DNA of 64,000 nucleotides from Nocardia stercoris (GTDB taxonomy: Bacteria; Actinomycetota; Actinomycetes; Mycobacteriales; Mycobacteriaceae), in assembly GCF_003696265.1 (NCBI RefSeq), contig NZ_RFFH01000002.1:434001-498000 (forward strand), given 5' to 3'. The position numbers were made by a program, and so were the translations under genes. Shown here in pieces: positions 44,015 through 53,400 of the stretch (its first letter is position 1; each line of letters starts with the position of its first letter). Under the pieces are notes generated by a model. It did no database searches and was not told the origin of the DNA. It saw only the letters and a list, made by a program, of their open reading frames with translations.

Positions 44015-44779
44015 GTGCACGGGACACACACCGGATCGGATCTGCAGGCGGTCAAGACCACCGCGCTCCGCGACGGCGACCACTACGTGATCAACGGGTC
44101 GAAGACGTTCATCTCCAACGGATCCCACTGCGACCTGGTGGTCGTGGTGGCCAAGACCGACCCGAGCCAGGGCGCGGCCGGCGTCTCGCTGATCGTCGTC
44201 GAGACCGGCACTCCGGGTTTCGAACGCGGGCGGGTGCTGGAGAAGGTCGGCCAACACGGCCAGGACACGCGTGAGCTGTTCTTCGCCGACGTGCGCGTGC
44301 CGGTGACCAATCTGCTCGGTGCCCAGGAGGGCCTCGGCTTCTACCAGTTGATGGAGCAGCTGGCTCGCGAGCGGCTGGCGATCGCCTCGGTGTGCGCCGG
44401 CATGGCCGAGGCCGCCGTGCTGGAGGCGGTGAAGTACGTCAAGCAGCGGCAGGCCTTCGGCCGGGAACTGTGGAAGTACCAGCACACCCGCTTCGAACTG
44501 GCCGAGCTCAAGGCCGAGGTGCTCTCGATCAAGACCACCGTCGATCACGCGGTGCAGGCCTACATCGACGGGAACAACAGCCCCGATATCGCCTCGATGG
44601 CCAAGCTGGTCGCCGCCGACAAGGGGGTGGCCGTCGTCGACAAGTGCGTCCAGTTCTTCGGTGGCTACGGCTACATGATGGAGTACCCGATCGCCCGGGC
44701 CTACGCGGCGGCCCGGGTGAACAAGATCTACGGCGGCACGTCGGAGATCATGAAGGAGATCATCTCGCGCGCAATGTGA
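44015..44779 (+). CDS. Acyl-CoA dehydrogenase, N-terminally truncated
   Basis: A 254-aa product covering only the middle and C-terminal domains of an acyl-CoA dehydrogenase (normally about 380 aa). It begins at GTGSDLQA-like THTGSDLQA in the beta domain and keeps VINGSKTFISNG, the helical domain with RERLAIASVCAGMAEAA, KQRQAFGRELWKYQ, FFGGYGYMMEYPIARAYAAARVNKIYGGTSEIMKEII. The FAD/acyl-binding N-terminal helical domain is missing, replaced by CaiB remnants. The part present is well conserved, so the deletion looks recent. Probably inactive alone. Confidence 0.7.
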   Translation: MHGTHTGSDLQAVKTTALRDGDHYVINGSKTFISNGSHCDLVVVVAKTDPSQGAAGVSLIVVETGTPGFERGRVLEKVGQHGQDTRELFFADVRVPVTNLLGAQEGLGFYQLMEQLARERLAIASVCAGMAEAAVLEAVKYVKQRQAFGRELWKYQHTRFELAELKAEVLSIKTTVDHAVQAYIDGNNSPDIASMAKLVAADKGVAVVDKCVQFFGGYGYMMEYPIARAYAAARVNKIYGGTSEIMKEIISRAM

Positions 44780-44888
44780 TCGGATCCGGCCTGGGCGCGC
44801 GCGGTGAAACTCCGGCCGGATTCACCGCCCGCTTCGTATCCTGGTGAGGTCCAGCGAAATGCCGGATCATTACCGTGTGGAGGCTTGC

Positions 44889-46007
44889 GTGACCAATGCC
44901 CACTTCTGTTTCCCCGTTCCGGAATCCGAGCAGATTCTGCTCGATACCGTGCGAAAGCTGGCGGGTGAGTTCGCCGCTGTCGCCGCCGAGTACGACGAAC
45001 GGGCCGAAATCGCGGTGGGACATCTGGATTCGCTACACCACGCCGGTGTGAACCGTGCCGTACTACCGGCCGCGGTCGGTGGCGGCGGCCTGAGCTATCT
45101 CGGGTTCGGGCAGCTGGTGCGGATCCTGGCCGCGGCCGATCCGTCCACGGCGACCATCTGGACCATGCACACCGGCGCGGGAGTAGCGCTGGCGGAGTTG
45201 ACCTTTCAGACACGTGGCGCGTTTTTCGCCGAGGAGTTCCTGGCGGGCAAGCGATTCGCGAACGCGCTGTCGGAACCGGCCAGCGGGAACCGGTTCCTGG
45301 CACCGCAGCAGGACGCGGTGGCGCGCGGTTCCGACTGGACGCTGTCGGGGGCGAAGCGGTTCGTCTCGGGTGCGGAGATCGCCGACTATCTGCTGGTGAA
45401 CGCCCGGGTGGACGGTGTACCGACTTTCTTCGGTGTGGTGCCGGACGAGACGGTCACGGTGATCCCGATCTGGGACACCCTGGGCCTGCGTGCGACCCGC
45501 AGTCAGTTGCTGGAATTCCACGACACGGTGCTGCCCGCCGAATTCCGGGGCCGGGCACCGGGCCCCGGTGACTTCGCGGTCATTCCCGCTGGGCTGCCGG
45601 GCATTTCGCTCGGCATCGCCGATGCGGCGTTGGCGGCCTTGATCGCGCATGCGCAGTCGCGGATCATTCTGGACCGCCCGCTCTCGCATCAGCAGTGGGT
45701 GCAACACGAGGTCGCCGATGTGCAGGCCAAACTCGCTGCGGCACATGCTCTCTACGAGCAGGCGCTGTGGCAGGCCGACCACGGCATCCCGCTGTTCTTC
45801 CCGACCCTCGATCGCGCCAAGTACCTGGCGAACAAGGTCGCCGTCGAGGTGGCGCAGCTCGGTGTCCGGATCGGTGGTGCCTCCGGGTATCTCAAGCGAT
45901 CGCCGATTCAACGGCATCTGCGTGATGCGGAAGCCGGGCAGCTGATGGCGTACTCGACCGAGGTGCTGGCGAGCAGTATGGGGGCCGAGGTGCTCGGCGT
46001 CGAGTAG
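44889..46007 (+). CDS. Acyl-CoA dehydrogenase-family protein
   Basis: A 372-aa flavoprotein of the acyl-CoA dehydrogenase superfamily. It has N-terminal helices with PAAVGGGGLSYLGFGQLVRILAAADPSTA, the FAD-contact segment ALSEPASGNRFLAPQ, WTLSGAKRFVSGAEIADYLLV, LRATRSQLLEFHDTVLP, and a C-terminal helical domain. The catalytic Glu position of true dehydrogenases is not evident, so it may belong to the monooxygenase-like or divergent branch. GTG 44889 has GGAGG at 5-nt spacing; an upstream GTG at 44844 is less likely. It follows the truncated gene by 109 nt. Confidence 0.83.
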   Translation: MTNAHFCFPVPESEQILLDTVRKLAGEFAAVAAEYDERAEIAVGHLDSLHHAGVNRAVLPAAVGGGGLSYLGFGQLVRILAAADPSTATIWTMHTGAGVALAELTFQTRGAFFAEEFLAGKRFANALSEPASGNRFLAPQQDAVARGSDWTLSGAKRFVSGAEIADYLLVNARVDGVPTFFGVVPDETVTVIPIWDTLGLRATRSQLLEFHDTVLPAEFRGRAPGPGDFAVIPAGLPGISLGIADAALAALIAHAQSRIILDRPLSHQQWVQHEVADVQAKLAAAHALYEQALWQADHGIPLFFPTLDRAKYLANKVAVEVAQLGVRIGGASGYLKRSPIQRHLRDAEAGQLMAYSTEVLASSMGAEVLGVE

Positions 46008-46283
46008 CGGTCGAGCCGGGCCGGGCATCGGATCGGTCAGCGTCAGGACCGTCCGGGGGACCGGTTCGGCCTCGCCGGGGGCCGCCGCGCACGACGGCCT
46101 CCGCCACCACCACGGACCGGCGTCCGGCGGGTGCGGTTCCGGCCGTCCCGAGGATGGCGATCACGGTGCGTACGTCGGCCTGACCGGCGGCTACCCGGGA
46201 GCACCTCCGGGCGGACCGAGCGTCGTAGCCGACGTCAATTACTCTGGATCACGTCGGGTGAGCCCGGAGGGAGGTACCGCGAC

Positions 46284-47531
46284 ATGCCGGCGAGCATCGC
46301 TGCGGTCTGGCTCGAGCGTCTCTCGCAATGCCCCCTGCCGCGCGTGCGGCCCGGCACGCTCCCCGACACGGTGAACGCGGCCGTACAGCAGTTGACCACC
46401 GCGCTCGACGGCGACCATCCCGACACCGCGGCCGTCCGGCAGGTCGCGGTCGAGCTGGTGGAATCCGGTGCCGACGATCCGGCCGTGCTGGCACGATCGC
46501 TGCCGATCCTGCGCGCCCTCGCCGAAGCGGCCGGGCACGGCGCGGCCGACCGGGTGGACGCGATCACCGGTGCGTTCGGGGAAGGGTTCTGCGCGGCGGT
46601 GGTCGAAGCCGCGGAAGAACGGTCCGAGGGCCTGGAAGCGGCATTCCGGACCGCCTCCCTGGCCATCGCGATCGGCGACCCCGATGGCCGGATCCACGAG
46701 GTCAATCCCGCTTTCGAGCGGCTGACCGGCTACCGCGCCGCGGACCTGCGCGGCACCCTCGGCCACCTCCTGGTCCCGGCGGAGGAGCAGGAAGAGGTCC
46801 AGCAGCAGATCCGCGCGGCCCATCAGACCGGGCTCTACACCTCGGTCGGGCCGATGCCCCAGGCCGACGGGACCGTGATCTGGTCGGCCTGGACCGCCGT
46901 TCCGACGGTGTCCAAGTCGGGCAAGCATCACTACATGATCGGTTTCGGCGAAGACATCACCGAACGGCACAACGCCACCGAGGCGCTGAAATGGCAAGCG
47001 CTGCACGACCCGCTCACGTCCCTGGCCAACCGCCGGCACCTGCTCGAACACCTGGAGGAGACGGCCGCCGCGGCCGGTTCCTTGGACCCGGCCGCCGTGT
47101 GCGCGGTGGATCTGGACGGCTTCAAACCGGTGAACGACTCACACGGTCATCTGATCGGTGACCAATTGCTGATCCGGGTCGCGCAGCGGATGCAGGAGGC
47201 CGTGGCGGACACCGGCTGTTTCCTCGCCCGCGTGGGTGGCGACGAGTTCGTCGCCGTGGTGTCACCGCCGACCGGCGTCGCCCGCGTGCAGCACATCCTG
47301 TCCGGATTACAGGCCGCGCTGGGGGAGCCGTTCCGGATCGCCGACCTGGTCATCGATATCACCGCGAGCGTCGGCGCGGTCCTGGGCCCGCTGCGCGGCC
47401 GGGACCCCACCGCGCTGCTCGATGCCGCCGATCAGGCGCTCTACGAAGCCAAGACACACGGGACGAATCAGCTGGTGCTGCGCCGGTTCACCGCCGACGG
47501 CGATCTGTCCACCGGGCCGTGGCTGCGATGA
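46284..47531 (+). CDS. PAS-GGDEF diguanylate cyclase
   Basis: A 415-aa cytosolic signalling protein. Residues 1-110 are a helical N-terminal region, about 112-235 a PAS domain (AFRTASLAIAIGDPDGRIHEVNPAFERLTGY through IGFGEDITERHNA), and 245-410 a GGDEF domain with G318-G319-D320-E321-F322 and DLDGFKPVNDSHGHLIGD. The active site is intact, so it should make c-di-GMP in response to a PAS ligand. The product-inhibition RxxD site before GGDEF is absent. ATG 46284 has a very strong GGAGGGAGG. The Dcm gene follows after 43 nt. Confidence 0.9.
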   Translation: MPASIAAVWLERLSQCPLPRVRPGTLPDTVNAAVQQLTTALDGDHPDTAAVRQVAVELVESGADDPAVLARSLPILRALAEAAGHGAADRVDAITGAFGEGFCAAVVEAAEERSEGLEAAFRTASLAIAIGDPDGRIHEVNPAFERLTGYRAADLRGTLGHLLVPAEEQEEVQQQIRAAHQTGLYTSVGPMPQADGTVIWSAWTAVPTVSKSGKHHYMIGFGEDITERHNATEALKWQALHDPLTSLANRRHLLEHLEETAAAAGSLDPAAVCAVDLDGFKPVNDSHGHLIGDQLLIRVAQRMQEAVADTGCFLARVGGDEFVAVVSPPTGVARVQHILSGLQAALGEPFRIADLVIDITASVGAVLGPLRGRDPTALLDAADQALYEAKTHGTNQLVLRRFTADGDLSTGPWLR

Positions 47532-47574
47532 TCGGCCGTGATCGCCGTTGCGGCCGTCGGGTACCGTGCCTGCC

Positions 47575-48918
47575 ATGACGACCCATCCGGCGCGATCAGG
47601 CCAGGCCACCGCAGGTCGGATGGCCGGGTTGTTCGCCGGAATCGGCGGCCTCGAACTCGGATTGGGCGCGCACGGCTGGGACGGCGAGCTGCTCTGCGAG
47701 ATCGACGCCGGTGCGCGGGGCGTGCTGGCCGCGGGGTTCCCGGACGCGGAACTGCACCCGGACGTGAAGCGATTACGGTCGCTGCCCGCCGGAATCGATG
47801 TGGTGGCAGCGGGATTCCCGTGCCAGGACCTGTCGCAGGCCGGTCGCACCGCCGGAATCACCGGGGATCGTTCGGGTTTGGTGGACGAGGTGTTCCGGTT
47901 GGTCCGCCGCCGCAAGGGCCCGCGCTGGCTGCTGATGGAGAACGTGCCGTTCATGCTGCAGCTCGCGCAGGGCCACGCCATGCGCCACATCACCACGGCC
48001 CTGGAGGAATTGGGTTACGCCTGGGCCTATCGGGTGGTGGATGCCCGCGCGTTCGGCCTGCCGCAGCGGCGCGAACGCGTGCTGATGCTGGCCTCGCGGA
48101 CCGAGGATCCGCGCCCGGTGTTGTTCGGCACCGACGCCGGACCCCGGCATCCCGGTGACGCGGCGGACCATCCGTGTGGCTTCTACTGGACCGAGGGGGT
48201 GCGCGGACTCGGCTGGGCGGTGAACGCGGTCCCGACCCTCAAGGGCGGGTCGGGACTCGGGATCGCCAGCCCGCCCGCGGTGCGGCTGCCGTCGGGGGAG
48301 ATCGTCACCCCCGGCATCACCGACGCCGAACGGCTACAGGGTTTCGACCCCGACTGGACGCTGGCCGCCGTCGACGTGCCCGGAGTGCGTGCCGGGCACC
48401 GATGGAAACTGGTGGGCAACGCGGTCAGCGTCCGGATGGCCGAGTGGATCGGATCCCGGCTCGCCGCAGCGGATTCCGGGCGGCTGACCGTAAGTCGTTC
48501 GACCGGAACAGCTTTGGGGCATCCGGCCGGCACCGCGCTCGGCTATCACGCTGCGGCGCTGCGGCATCCGGCCGCCGCAGCGCTCGGCCGGGCCATCGAT
48601 CCGGCGTACGGACCGCACATCGAGGTGGATCCGGCGCTGTGGCTGACCGGCGAACCGATGCCCGGCACGAAATGGCCGTCGGCGGCGTGGGGGCGCGCCG
48701 GAACCGTCCGGCAGGTGCCGGTGTCGAGCTGGCCCGTGCACGCGCCGTACGAGGATCTGCGCTGGTTCCTCGACGACGCCCGGCTGCTGTCCGCTCGCGC
48801 GACCGCCGGATTCCTGCGCCGCGCCGCACGCGGCGCCCTGCGTTTCCCGCCCGGCTTCCTCGCCGATGTGGAGAATCACCTGCACCGGATGGGCGGGCAT
48901 CCACAGGAGGCCGCCTGA
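47575..48918 (+). CDS. DNA (cytosine-5) methyltransferase
   Basis: A 447-aa m5C methyltransferase. Motif I FAGIGG at 20-25, motif IV GFPCQDLSQAG with the catalytic C83, motif VI ENVP at 122-125, motif VIII QRRERVLML and motif X GNAVSVRMAEWIG. The target-recognition region between VIII and IX-X is short. After motif X it carries about 130 extra residues, with Ala/Leu/His repeats (TALGHPAGTALGYH) and a helical end. No restriction enzyme gene is nearby; a Vsr nickase follows, as in the Dcm-Vsr pair. The recognition sequence is unknown. Confidence 0.9.
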   Translation: MTTHPARSGQATAGRMAGLFAGIGGLELGLGAHGWDGELLCEIDAGARGVLAAGFPDAELHPDVKRLRSLPAGIDVVAAGFPCQDLSQAGRTAGITGDRSGLVDEVFRLVRRRKGPRWLLMENVPFMLQLAQGHAMRHITTALEELGYAWAYRVVDARAFGLPQRRERVLMLASRTEDPRPVLFGTDAGPRHPGDAADHPCGFYWTEGVRGLGWAVNAVPTLKGGSGLGIASPPAVRLPSGEIVTPGITDAERLQGFDPDWTLAAVDVPGVRAGHRWKLVGNAVSVRMAEWIGSRLAAADSGRLTVSRSTGTALGHPAGTALGYHAAALRHPAAAALGRAIDPAYGPHIEVDPALWLTGEPMPGTKWPSAAWGRAGTVRQVPVSSWPVHAPYEDLRWFLDDARLLSARATAGFLRRAARGALRFPPGFLADVENHLHRMGGHPQEAA

Positions 48919-49049
48919 ACGCGACACGCGCCCCGCACTTCACCAGCACCCCATAAGGTGCGATTCATGCTGTCCAGATGGGAACAACGGCGTTTGCGGG
49001 GGCGCTGCAGTGTAGGTGGCGGTCTCCTCGGATTTCCGGGCCGGGAGCA

Positions 49050-49460
49050 GTGAAGACACCGCCCACCGACTCGGTCACCAGTGCGCGCATGTCCCGGCAG
49101 CGTCGGGTCCACACCGCGCCCGAGATCGCCCTGCGCCGCGAACTGCACCGCCGCGGCGCCCGCTACTTCGTCGACCGCGCCCCGCTGCCCGGCCTGCGCC
49201 GCCGCGCCGACCTGGTCTTTCCCCGCCTGCGGGTGGCCGTCTACGTCGACGGCTGCTTCTGGCACAGCTGCCCCGAACACGCGACCTTCCCCAAGCGGAA
49301 CGCCGAGTGGTGGGCGGCGAAACTGGCCGGCAACGTGGCCCGCGACCGCGATACCGACGCCCGCCTGACCACCGCCGGCTGGCTGGTGGTGCGGGTGTGG
49401 GAACACGAATCAGCAGCCCTTGCAGCAGATCGGGTACAGGCCGCGCTGGCACGACGGTGA
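49050..49460 (+). CDS. vsr: Very short patch repair endonuclease (Vsr)
   Basis: A 136-aa Vsr nuclease, which nicks 5' of T in T:G mismatches that arise when 5-methylcytosine deaminates. It shows SRQRRVHTAPEIALRRELHRRGARY, the catalytic Asp in RRADLVFPRLRVAVYVDGCFWHSCPEH, the Trp-His pair that intercalates and catalyses, the zinc-ligand Cys/His residues, and WWAAKLAGNVARDRDTD. It follows the methyltransferase gene by 131 nt. The start is uncertain (GTG 49050, ATG 48978 or ATG 49089). Confidence 0.9.
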   Translation: MKTPPTDSVTSARMSRQRRVHTAPEIALRRELHRRGARYFVDRAPLPGLRRRADLVFPRLRVAVYVDGCFWHSCPEHATFPKRNAEWWAAKLAGNVARDRDTDARLTTAGWLVVRVWEHESAALAADRVQAALARR

Positions 49461-49473
49461 ACCGGCGACCCCC

Positions 49474-50466
49474 GTGCTGACCTTGGACGGAGCGAACTCC
49501 GGCCGCGGTACGCCGCGGTCCGCGCCGGGACCGACCTCGGACGCCGAACCATCCCGCTCGGGATCGAGCGGCGGTGCGCCCGGCGAATCCGGGGCGTCGG
49601 TCGGCGGTACCAGCCGGAGCCGGGACGCGGAAACCGAGGCCGCCGCGACGGATCCGGCGATCGCGGGCTCGGGATCCGACGTCGCCGGGCCGAGGCGGGA
49701 CCGTACGGGCTCGGGGACCGAAGCCGGTGGGATAGGACAACCGGTGTGCGCGGCGACGGGAGCCGCGCGGGGTCGGCGGTCGGGGTGGCGGTGGGTGGTC
49801 GGTGTGCTGACGGGTACGGCCGGGGTTACGTACTCGTCGTGGGTGCTCGAATTCTTCTTGCCCGGTGGGCCGAATCCGGTGACCTCGTTCCTCAGTGAGC
49901 TGGCTGAACCGGATCGGCAGTTCGCCTGGGTGTATTCGGTCGGCGACACGGTCACCGGAGTGCTGGCGGTGGTGGCCGGAATTGTTGGGCTGCTGGTGTT
50001 TCGGCGGCGGCGGCTGACCGTGGTCGGCTGGGGTGGGCTGGTGGCGTTCGGCGCGGCCACCATGGCGGACGCGCGGCTGCCGCTGCATCGCTGCCGTCCC
50101 GATCCGTGCCCGCACGTGGACTACGGACTGTTCCCGCAGCTGCATCAGATCCACGCGCTCACCAGCACCCTCGCGGTGATCTCGATCTTCCTCGTCATGA
50201 TCGTGGGCACCGCGGCGGGCATTCGCTACGGCCGGCGGGAACCGCGCCGCGACGCCGGGCTCTGGATCCTCGTCCTCGCCTCGGTCGTGACCGTGTGGAT
50301 GCTCGTCGCGGACAACCTGCCGGGCGATTACGTGCTCGGTGTGGCGCAGCGGATCCAGGTCGCCGGAATGAGCGTATGGCTGGTGCTCGCCGGGGTGCGG
50401 ATATGCCGCGCCGAACGTCTTGTCGCCGGGGCGAAAACGGGTACAACGGGTATGGTCGGGACGTGA
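49474..50466 (+). CDS. DUF998-like membrane protein
   Basis: A membrane protein of up to 330 aa. The first 90 residues are Ser/Gly/Glu-rich and disordered. Then about six membrane helices follow: WVVGVLTGTAGVTYSSWVLEF, TVTGVLAVVAGIVGLLVF, VGWGGLVAFGAATMADA, LTSTLAVISIFLVMIVG, WILVLASVVTVWMLV, VAGMSVWLVLAGVRI. PVTSFLSELAEPDRQFAWVYSVGD and the Cys-rich loop LPLHRCRPDPCPH fit the DUF998 family. The start is uncertain (GTG 49474 or GTG 49744). It overlaps the next gene by GTGA, so both are coupled. Function unknown. Confidence 0.7.
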   Translation: MLTLDGANSGRGTPRSAPGPTSDAEPSRSGSSGGAPGESGASVGGTSRSRDAETEAAATDPAIAGSGSDVAGPRRDRTGSGTEAGGIGQPVCAATGAARGRRSGWRWVVGVLTGTAGVTYSSWVLEFFLPGGPNPVTSFLSELAEPDRQFAWVYSVGDTVTGVLAVVAGIVGLLVFRRRRLTVVGWGGLVAFGAATMADARLPLHRCRPDPCPHVDYGLFPQLHQIHALTSTLAVISIFLVMIVGTAAGIRYGRREPRRDAGLWILVLASVVTVWMLVADNLPGDYVLGVAQRIQVAGMSVWLVLAGVRICRAERLVAGAKTGTTGMVGT

Positions 50467-51236
50467 TCAGCGACACGCCGGACCTCGCCGCACACCCGGC
50501 GATTCTCGACTCCGTCGATGCCTCGACACGCCGTCTCCTGGACGCGGTGGCGACGCTGTCCGATGCCGACGTTCCCCAGCCGTCGCTCCTGCCGGGGTGG
50601 ACCCGCGGGCATGTACTCGCGCACCTGTCCCGCAATGCCGACGGCCTGGTCAACCTGATGCTGTGGGCGCGCACCGGCATCGAGACCCCGCAGTACGCGA
50701 GCCCGGCCCTGCGCGAGGCCGATATCGAGGCCGGCGCGCCACGCCCACTCACCGAACAGCTGATCGACCTGCGTGCCGCCGCCGACCGCTGGCTGGCGCT
50801 GGCCCGCAGCATGCCGGAATCCGGCTGGCACGCGACAGTCCGCTCCCGCACGGGCAAGGAGTTCCCGGCCGAGCTGGTGCCGTGGCTGCGCTTGCGCGAG
50901 ACCGAGATCCACCACGTCGACCTGAACATCGGTTACCTGCCCGTCGACTGGCCCGTCGACTTCGTGGCCCGCATGCTCGCCGAGGTCGTCGCCGGCCTGC
51001 ACGCCGAAGTGCCGCATCGCCCGGCCGGCGCCAAACCCATGACCTCGGATCCCGAACATCCGGCGCCCCCGAGCTTCACCATCCGCGCCACCGACACCGG
51101 CTACACCGCCACCGTGGGCTACGACCCGACTACCACGGTCAGCGGCCCGGCGGCCCTACTGCTGGCCTGGCTGATCGGCCGCCACGACGGCAGCGGACTG
51201 ACCGGCGATCTGCCGCGGCTGCCTGCCTGGTTGTGA
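50463..51236 (+). CDS. Mycothiol-dependent maleylpyruvate isomerase-family enzyme
   Basis: A 257-aa DinB-like protein with the mycothiol maleylpyruvate isomerase N-terminal domain. A metal-binding His is in GWTRGHVLAHLSRNADGLVNLM, a Glu in RETEIHHVDLNIGY with two His, and the C-terminal region has TIRATDTGYTATVG and GPAALLLAWLIGR, typical of the MDMPI C-terminal domain. It probably adds mycothiol to or isomerises a small electrophile in the cytosol; the true substrate is open. GTG 50463 overlaps the stop of the membrane-protein gene. Confidence 0.88.
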   Translation: MISDTPDLAAHPAILDSVDASTRRLLDAVATLSDADVPQPSLLPGWTRGHVLAHLSRNADGLVNLMLWARTGIETPQYASPALREADIEAGAPRPLTEQLIDLRAAADRWLALARSMPESGWHATVRSRTGKEFPAELVPWLRLRETEIHHVDLNIGYLPVDWPVDFVARMLAEVVAGLHAEVPHRPAGAKPMTSDPEHPAPPSFTIRATDTGYTATVGYDPTTTVSGPAALLLAWLIGRHDGSGLTGDLPRLPAWL

Positions 51237-51410
51237 TCACCGGCCCTCGAGGTCCCTGAGCAGGATCGATACCGACCGGCCGGGTGGTCGTGCGCCGGAA
51301 AATCGGTTGGCGCGGGCGGGCAAGCCTGGGATTCTGGACTGATCCCGTTGTCCTCGAGCCCCCACCGTCGTGGGGGTCGATCCGTGCTGTGACCGATGAA
51401 GGGGAGAACC

Positions 51411-53258
51411 TTGTCCGTCGCTCTGGCCGTCGACCCGGTCACCGCCGAAACCGAATTCGTCGAAACCGTCCCGGTCCCGGGTGCGCTGCGCCGCATGGGG
51501 CCGCTGGTCCGGCCGTATCGCCACATCTTCCTGGGCGCGCTGCTGCTCTCGGGGGTCGGCATGGTGTGCGACATCCTCACTCCGGTGCTCACCGCCGCGA
51601 TCGTCGACGGGCCCATCGCCCACCGTGACGCCGGCGCGCTGGCGCTGCCGGTGTCCGGTGTGGCGGTCCTCGCCGGCTGTAGTGCCGTCAGCTCGTGGTG
51701 GCGGCGGCGGATCATCGCGGCTCCGGCCGCCGAACTCGAAGTCGGCTTGCGTGCCAAGCTCTTTCGGCGGCTGCAGGTGCTGTCGGTGGGTGCGCACGAC
51801 GGGCTCGAGTCGGGGCAGCTGACGTCGCGCGCGGTCACCGACCTGTCCATGCTGCGCCGGTTCTTCGCGTTCGGTGCGCCGACGCTGCTGGCACTCGGCG
51901 CCACGGTGATCCTGGGTGTGCTGGTGTTGTTCCTGTTCAGCTGGCAGATCGGCGTGGTGGAGTCGCTGGTCGCGGTGCCGCTCGTGGCGCTGGCGACGCG
52001 GTTCGAGAAGTCCTACGGTCGGGCCGCGCGCCGGGCGCAGGACAAGTCCGGTGACCTGGCGACCATCGTGGAGGAGTCGGCGCAGGGCATCCGGGTGCTC
52101 AAGGCGTTCGGTCGCGGCCCGTGGTTCGGGCGGCGGTTCGAGCGGGAAGCCGAGGCGCTGCGCGGTCTGCAACTGGAGATCACCGGGCTGGCCGCTCGGT
52201 TGTGGACGGCTTTGAATCTGTTGTCGGCCTTGGGGATCGCGGCTGCGCTCGCGGTCGGCGGCTACCTGGAGACCCGGCACCAGATGACGATCGGAACCCT
52301 GGTCGCCGGCATCACGCTGGCCACCTTCCTGCAGTGGCCGATCATGGGTTTCGGTTTCCTGCTCGCCGAGATGAACCAGGCCCGCGCCGCCGCCGAACGG
52401 TATTGGGAGATCATCGACACCCCCTTGGACATCGAGGATCCCGAGCGCCCGGTGCCGCCGCCGGCGCCGTTGCGTGGTGAATTGCGTTTCGAGAACGTCT
52501 CTTTCTGCTTTCCGGACGCCGATTACGAACTGCTGAAAGATGTCTCGCTGGCCCTGCGGCCCGGTGAGATCGTCGCGGTGGTGGGCGCGACCGGGAGCGG
52601 CAAGTCGGCGCTGCTGGCCCTGGTGCCGCGGCTGTACGACGTGACCGGGGGTGCGGTGACGGTGGCCGGGGTCGACGTGCGGTCCCTGCGCACGGCCGAA
52701 CTGCGTGGTCTGGTCTCGGTGGCTTTCGAAGAGCCCGTGCTGTTCTCGGCCAGCGTGCGGGAGAACATCACGCTCGGCTTTCCCGACGCCGATGCCGATC
52801 GGGTGCGCACGGCCCTCGAAGTCGCGCAGGCCGCGGACTTCGTCGCCGACCTGCCGTGGGGCCTGAACACCCGCATCGGTGAACAGGGTTTGAGCCTGTC
52901 CGGCGGGCAGAGGCAGCGCCTGGCACTGGCCCGGGCGGTCCTGGACCGGTCGAAGCACACCGACGGGCACATCGTGGTGCTCGACGATCCACTCTCGGCC
53001 TTGGACGTCACCACCGAGGAACAGGTGCAGAGACGCCTGCGCACCGCGCTCGACGGTGCCACGGTGCTGCTGGTCGCTCATCGCCCGTCCACGGCGGCCT
53101 GGGCGGACCGGGTGGCGGTGCTGGACGAGGGCCGGATCATCGCCGACGGTCCGCACGAGCAGCTGCTGCAGACCTGCCCGCGGTACCGGGAACTGATGGG
53201 CGGGACCGACGAGGACAGCGCCGCAACCGCATTGACCGAAGTAGTGAGCCGCACGTGA
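51411..53258 (+). CDS. ABC exporter half-transporter with degenerate ATP site
   Basis: A 615-aa type IV exporter half: six membrane helices (about 35-320) and an ATPase domain. Walker A GATGSGKS starts near G392, the signature is LSGGQRQR, Walker B HIVVLDDPLSALD has D526 where the catalytic Glu belongs, and the H-loop is LLVAHRPS. Its partner is the next gene, which has Glu, so the pair forms a heterodimer with one degenerate site, like TmrAB or TM287/288. The TTG at 51411 follows AAGGGGAG at 4-nt spacing; ATG 51396 upstream lacks a ribosome site. It exports drugs, lipids or peptides. Confidence 0.88.
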   Translation: MSVALAVDPVTAETEFVETVPVPGALRRMGPLVRPYRHIFLGALLLSGVGMVCDILTPVLTAAIVDGPIAHRDAGALALPVSGVAVLAGCSAVSSWWRRRIIAAPAAELEVGLRAKLFRRLQVLSVGAHDGLESGQLTSRAVTDLSMLRRFFAFGAPTLLALGATVILGVLVLFLFSWQIGVVESLVAVPLVALATRFEKSYGRAARRAQDKSGDLATIVEESAQGIRVLKAFGRGPWFGRRFEREAEALRGLQLEITGLAARLWTALNLLSALGIAAALAVGGYLETRHQMTIGTLVAGITLATFLQWPIMGFGFLLAEMNQARAAAERYWEIIDTPLDIEDPERPVPPPAPLRGELRFENVSFCFPDADYELLKDVSLALRPGEIVAVVGATGSGKSALLALVPRLYDVTGGAVTVAGVDVRSLRTAELRGLVSVAFEEPVLFSASVRENITLGFPDADADRVRTALEVAQAADFVADLPWGLNTRIGEQGLSLSGGQRQRLALARAVLDRSKHTDGHIVVLDDPLSALDVTTEEQVQRRLRTALDGATVLLVAHRPSTAAWADRVAVLDEGRIIADGPHEQLLQTCPRYRELMGGTDEDSAATALTEVVSRT

Positions 53259-53400
53259 ATCCCTTGGCGGCGACGCAGTTCCGGTCCCGCGGAAGAAGCG
53301 ATGCGCTCGACGAGACCTTGCGGGCGATCCCGAATCGACCGAAGCGGCACGGGTATGTACCTGTGTCGCGCACACGAATTCCGATGGGAGGTGCGACAGA

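Noticed and set aside
43831..44274. 147-aa frame read as one protein from the CaiB-like start
   Set aside because: Only the first 20 residues resemble CaiB; the rest is out of frame with the real CaiB and dehydrogenase segments.
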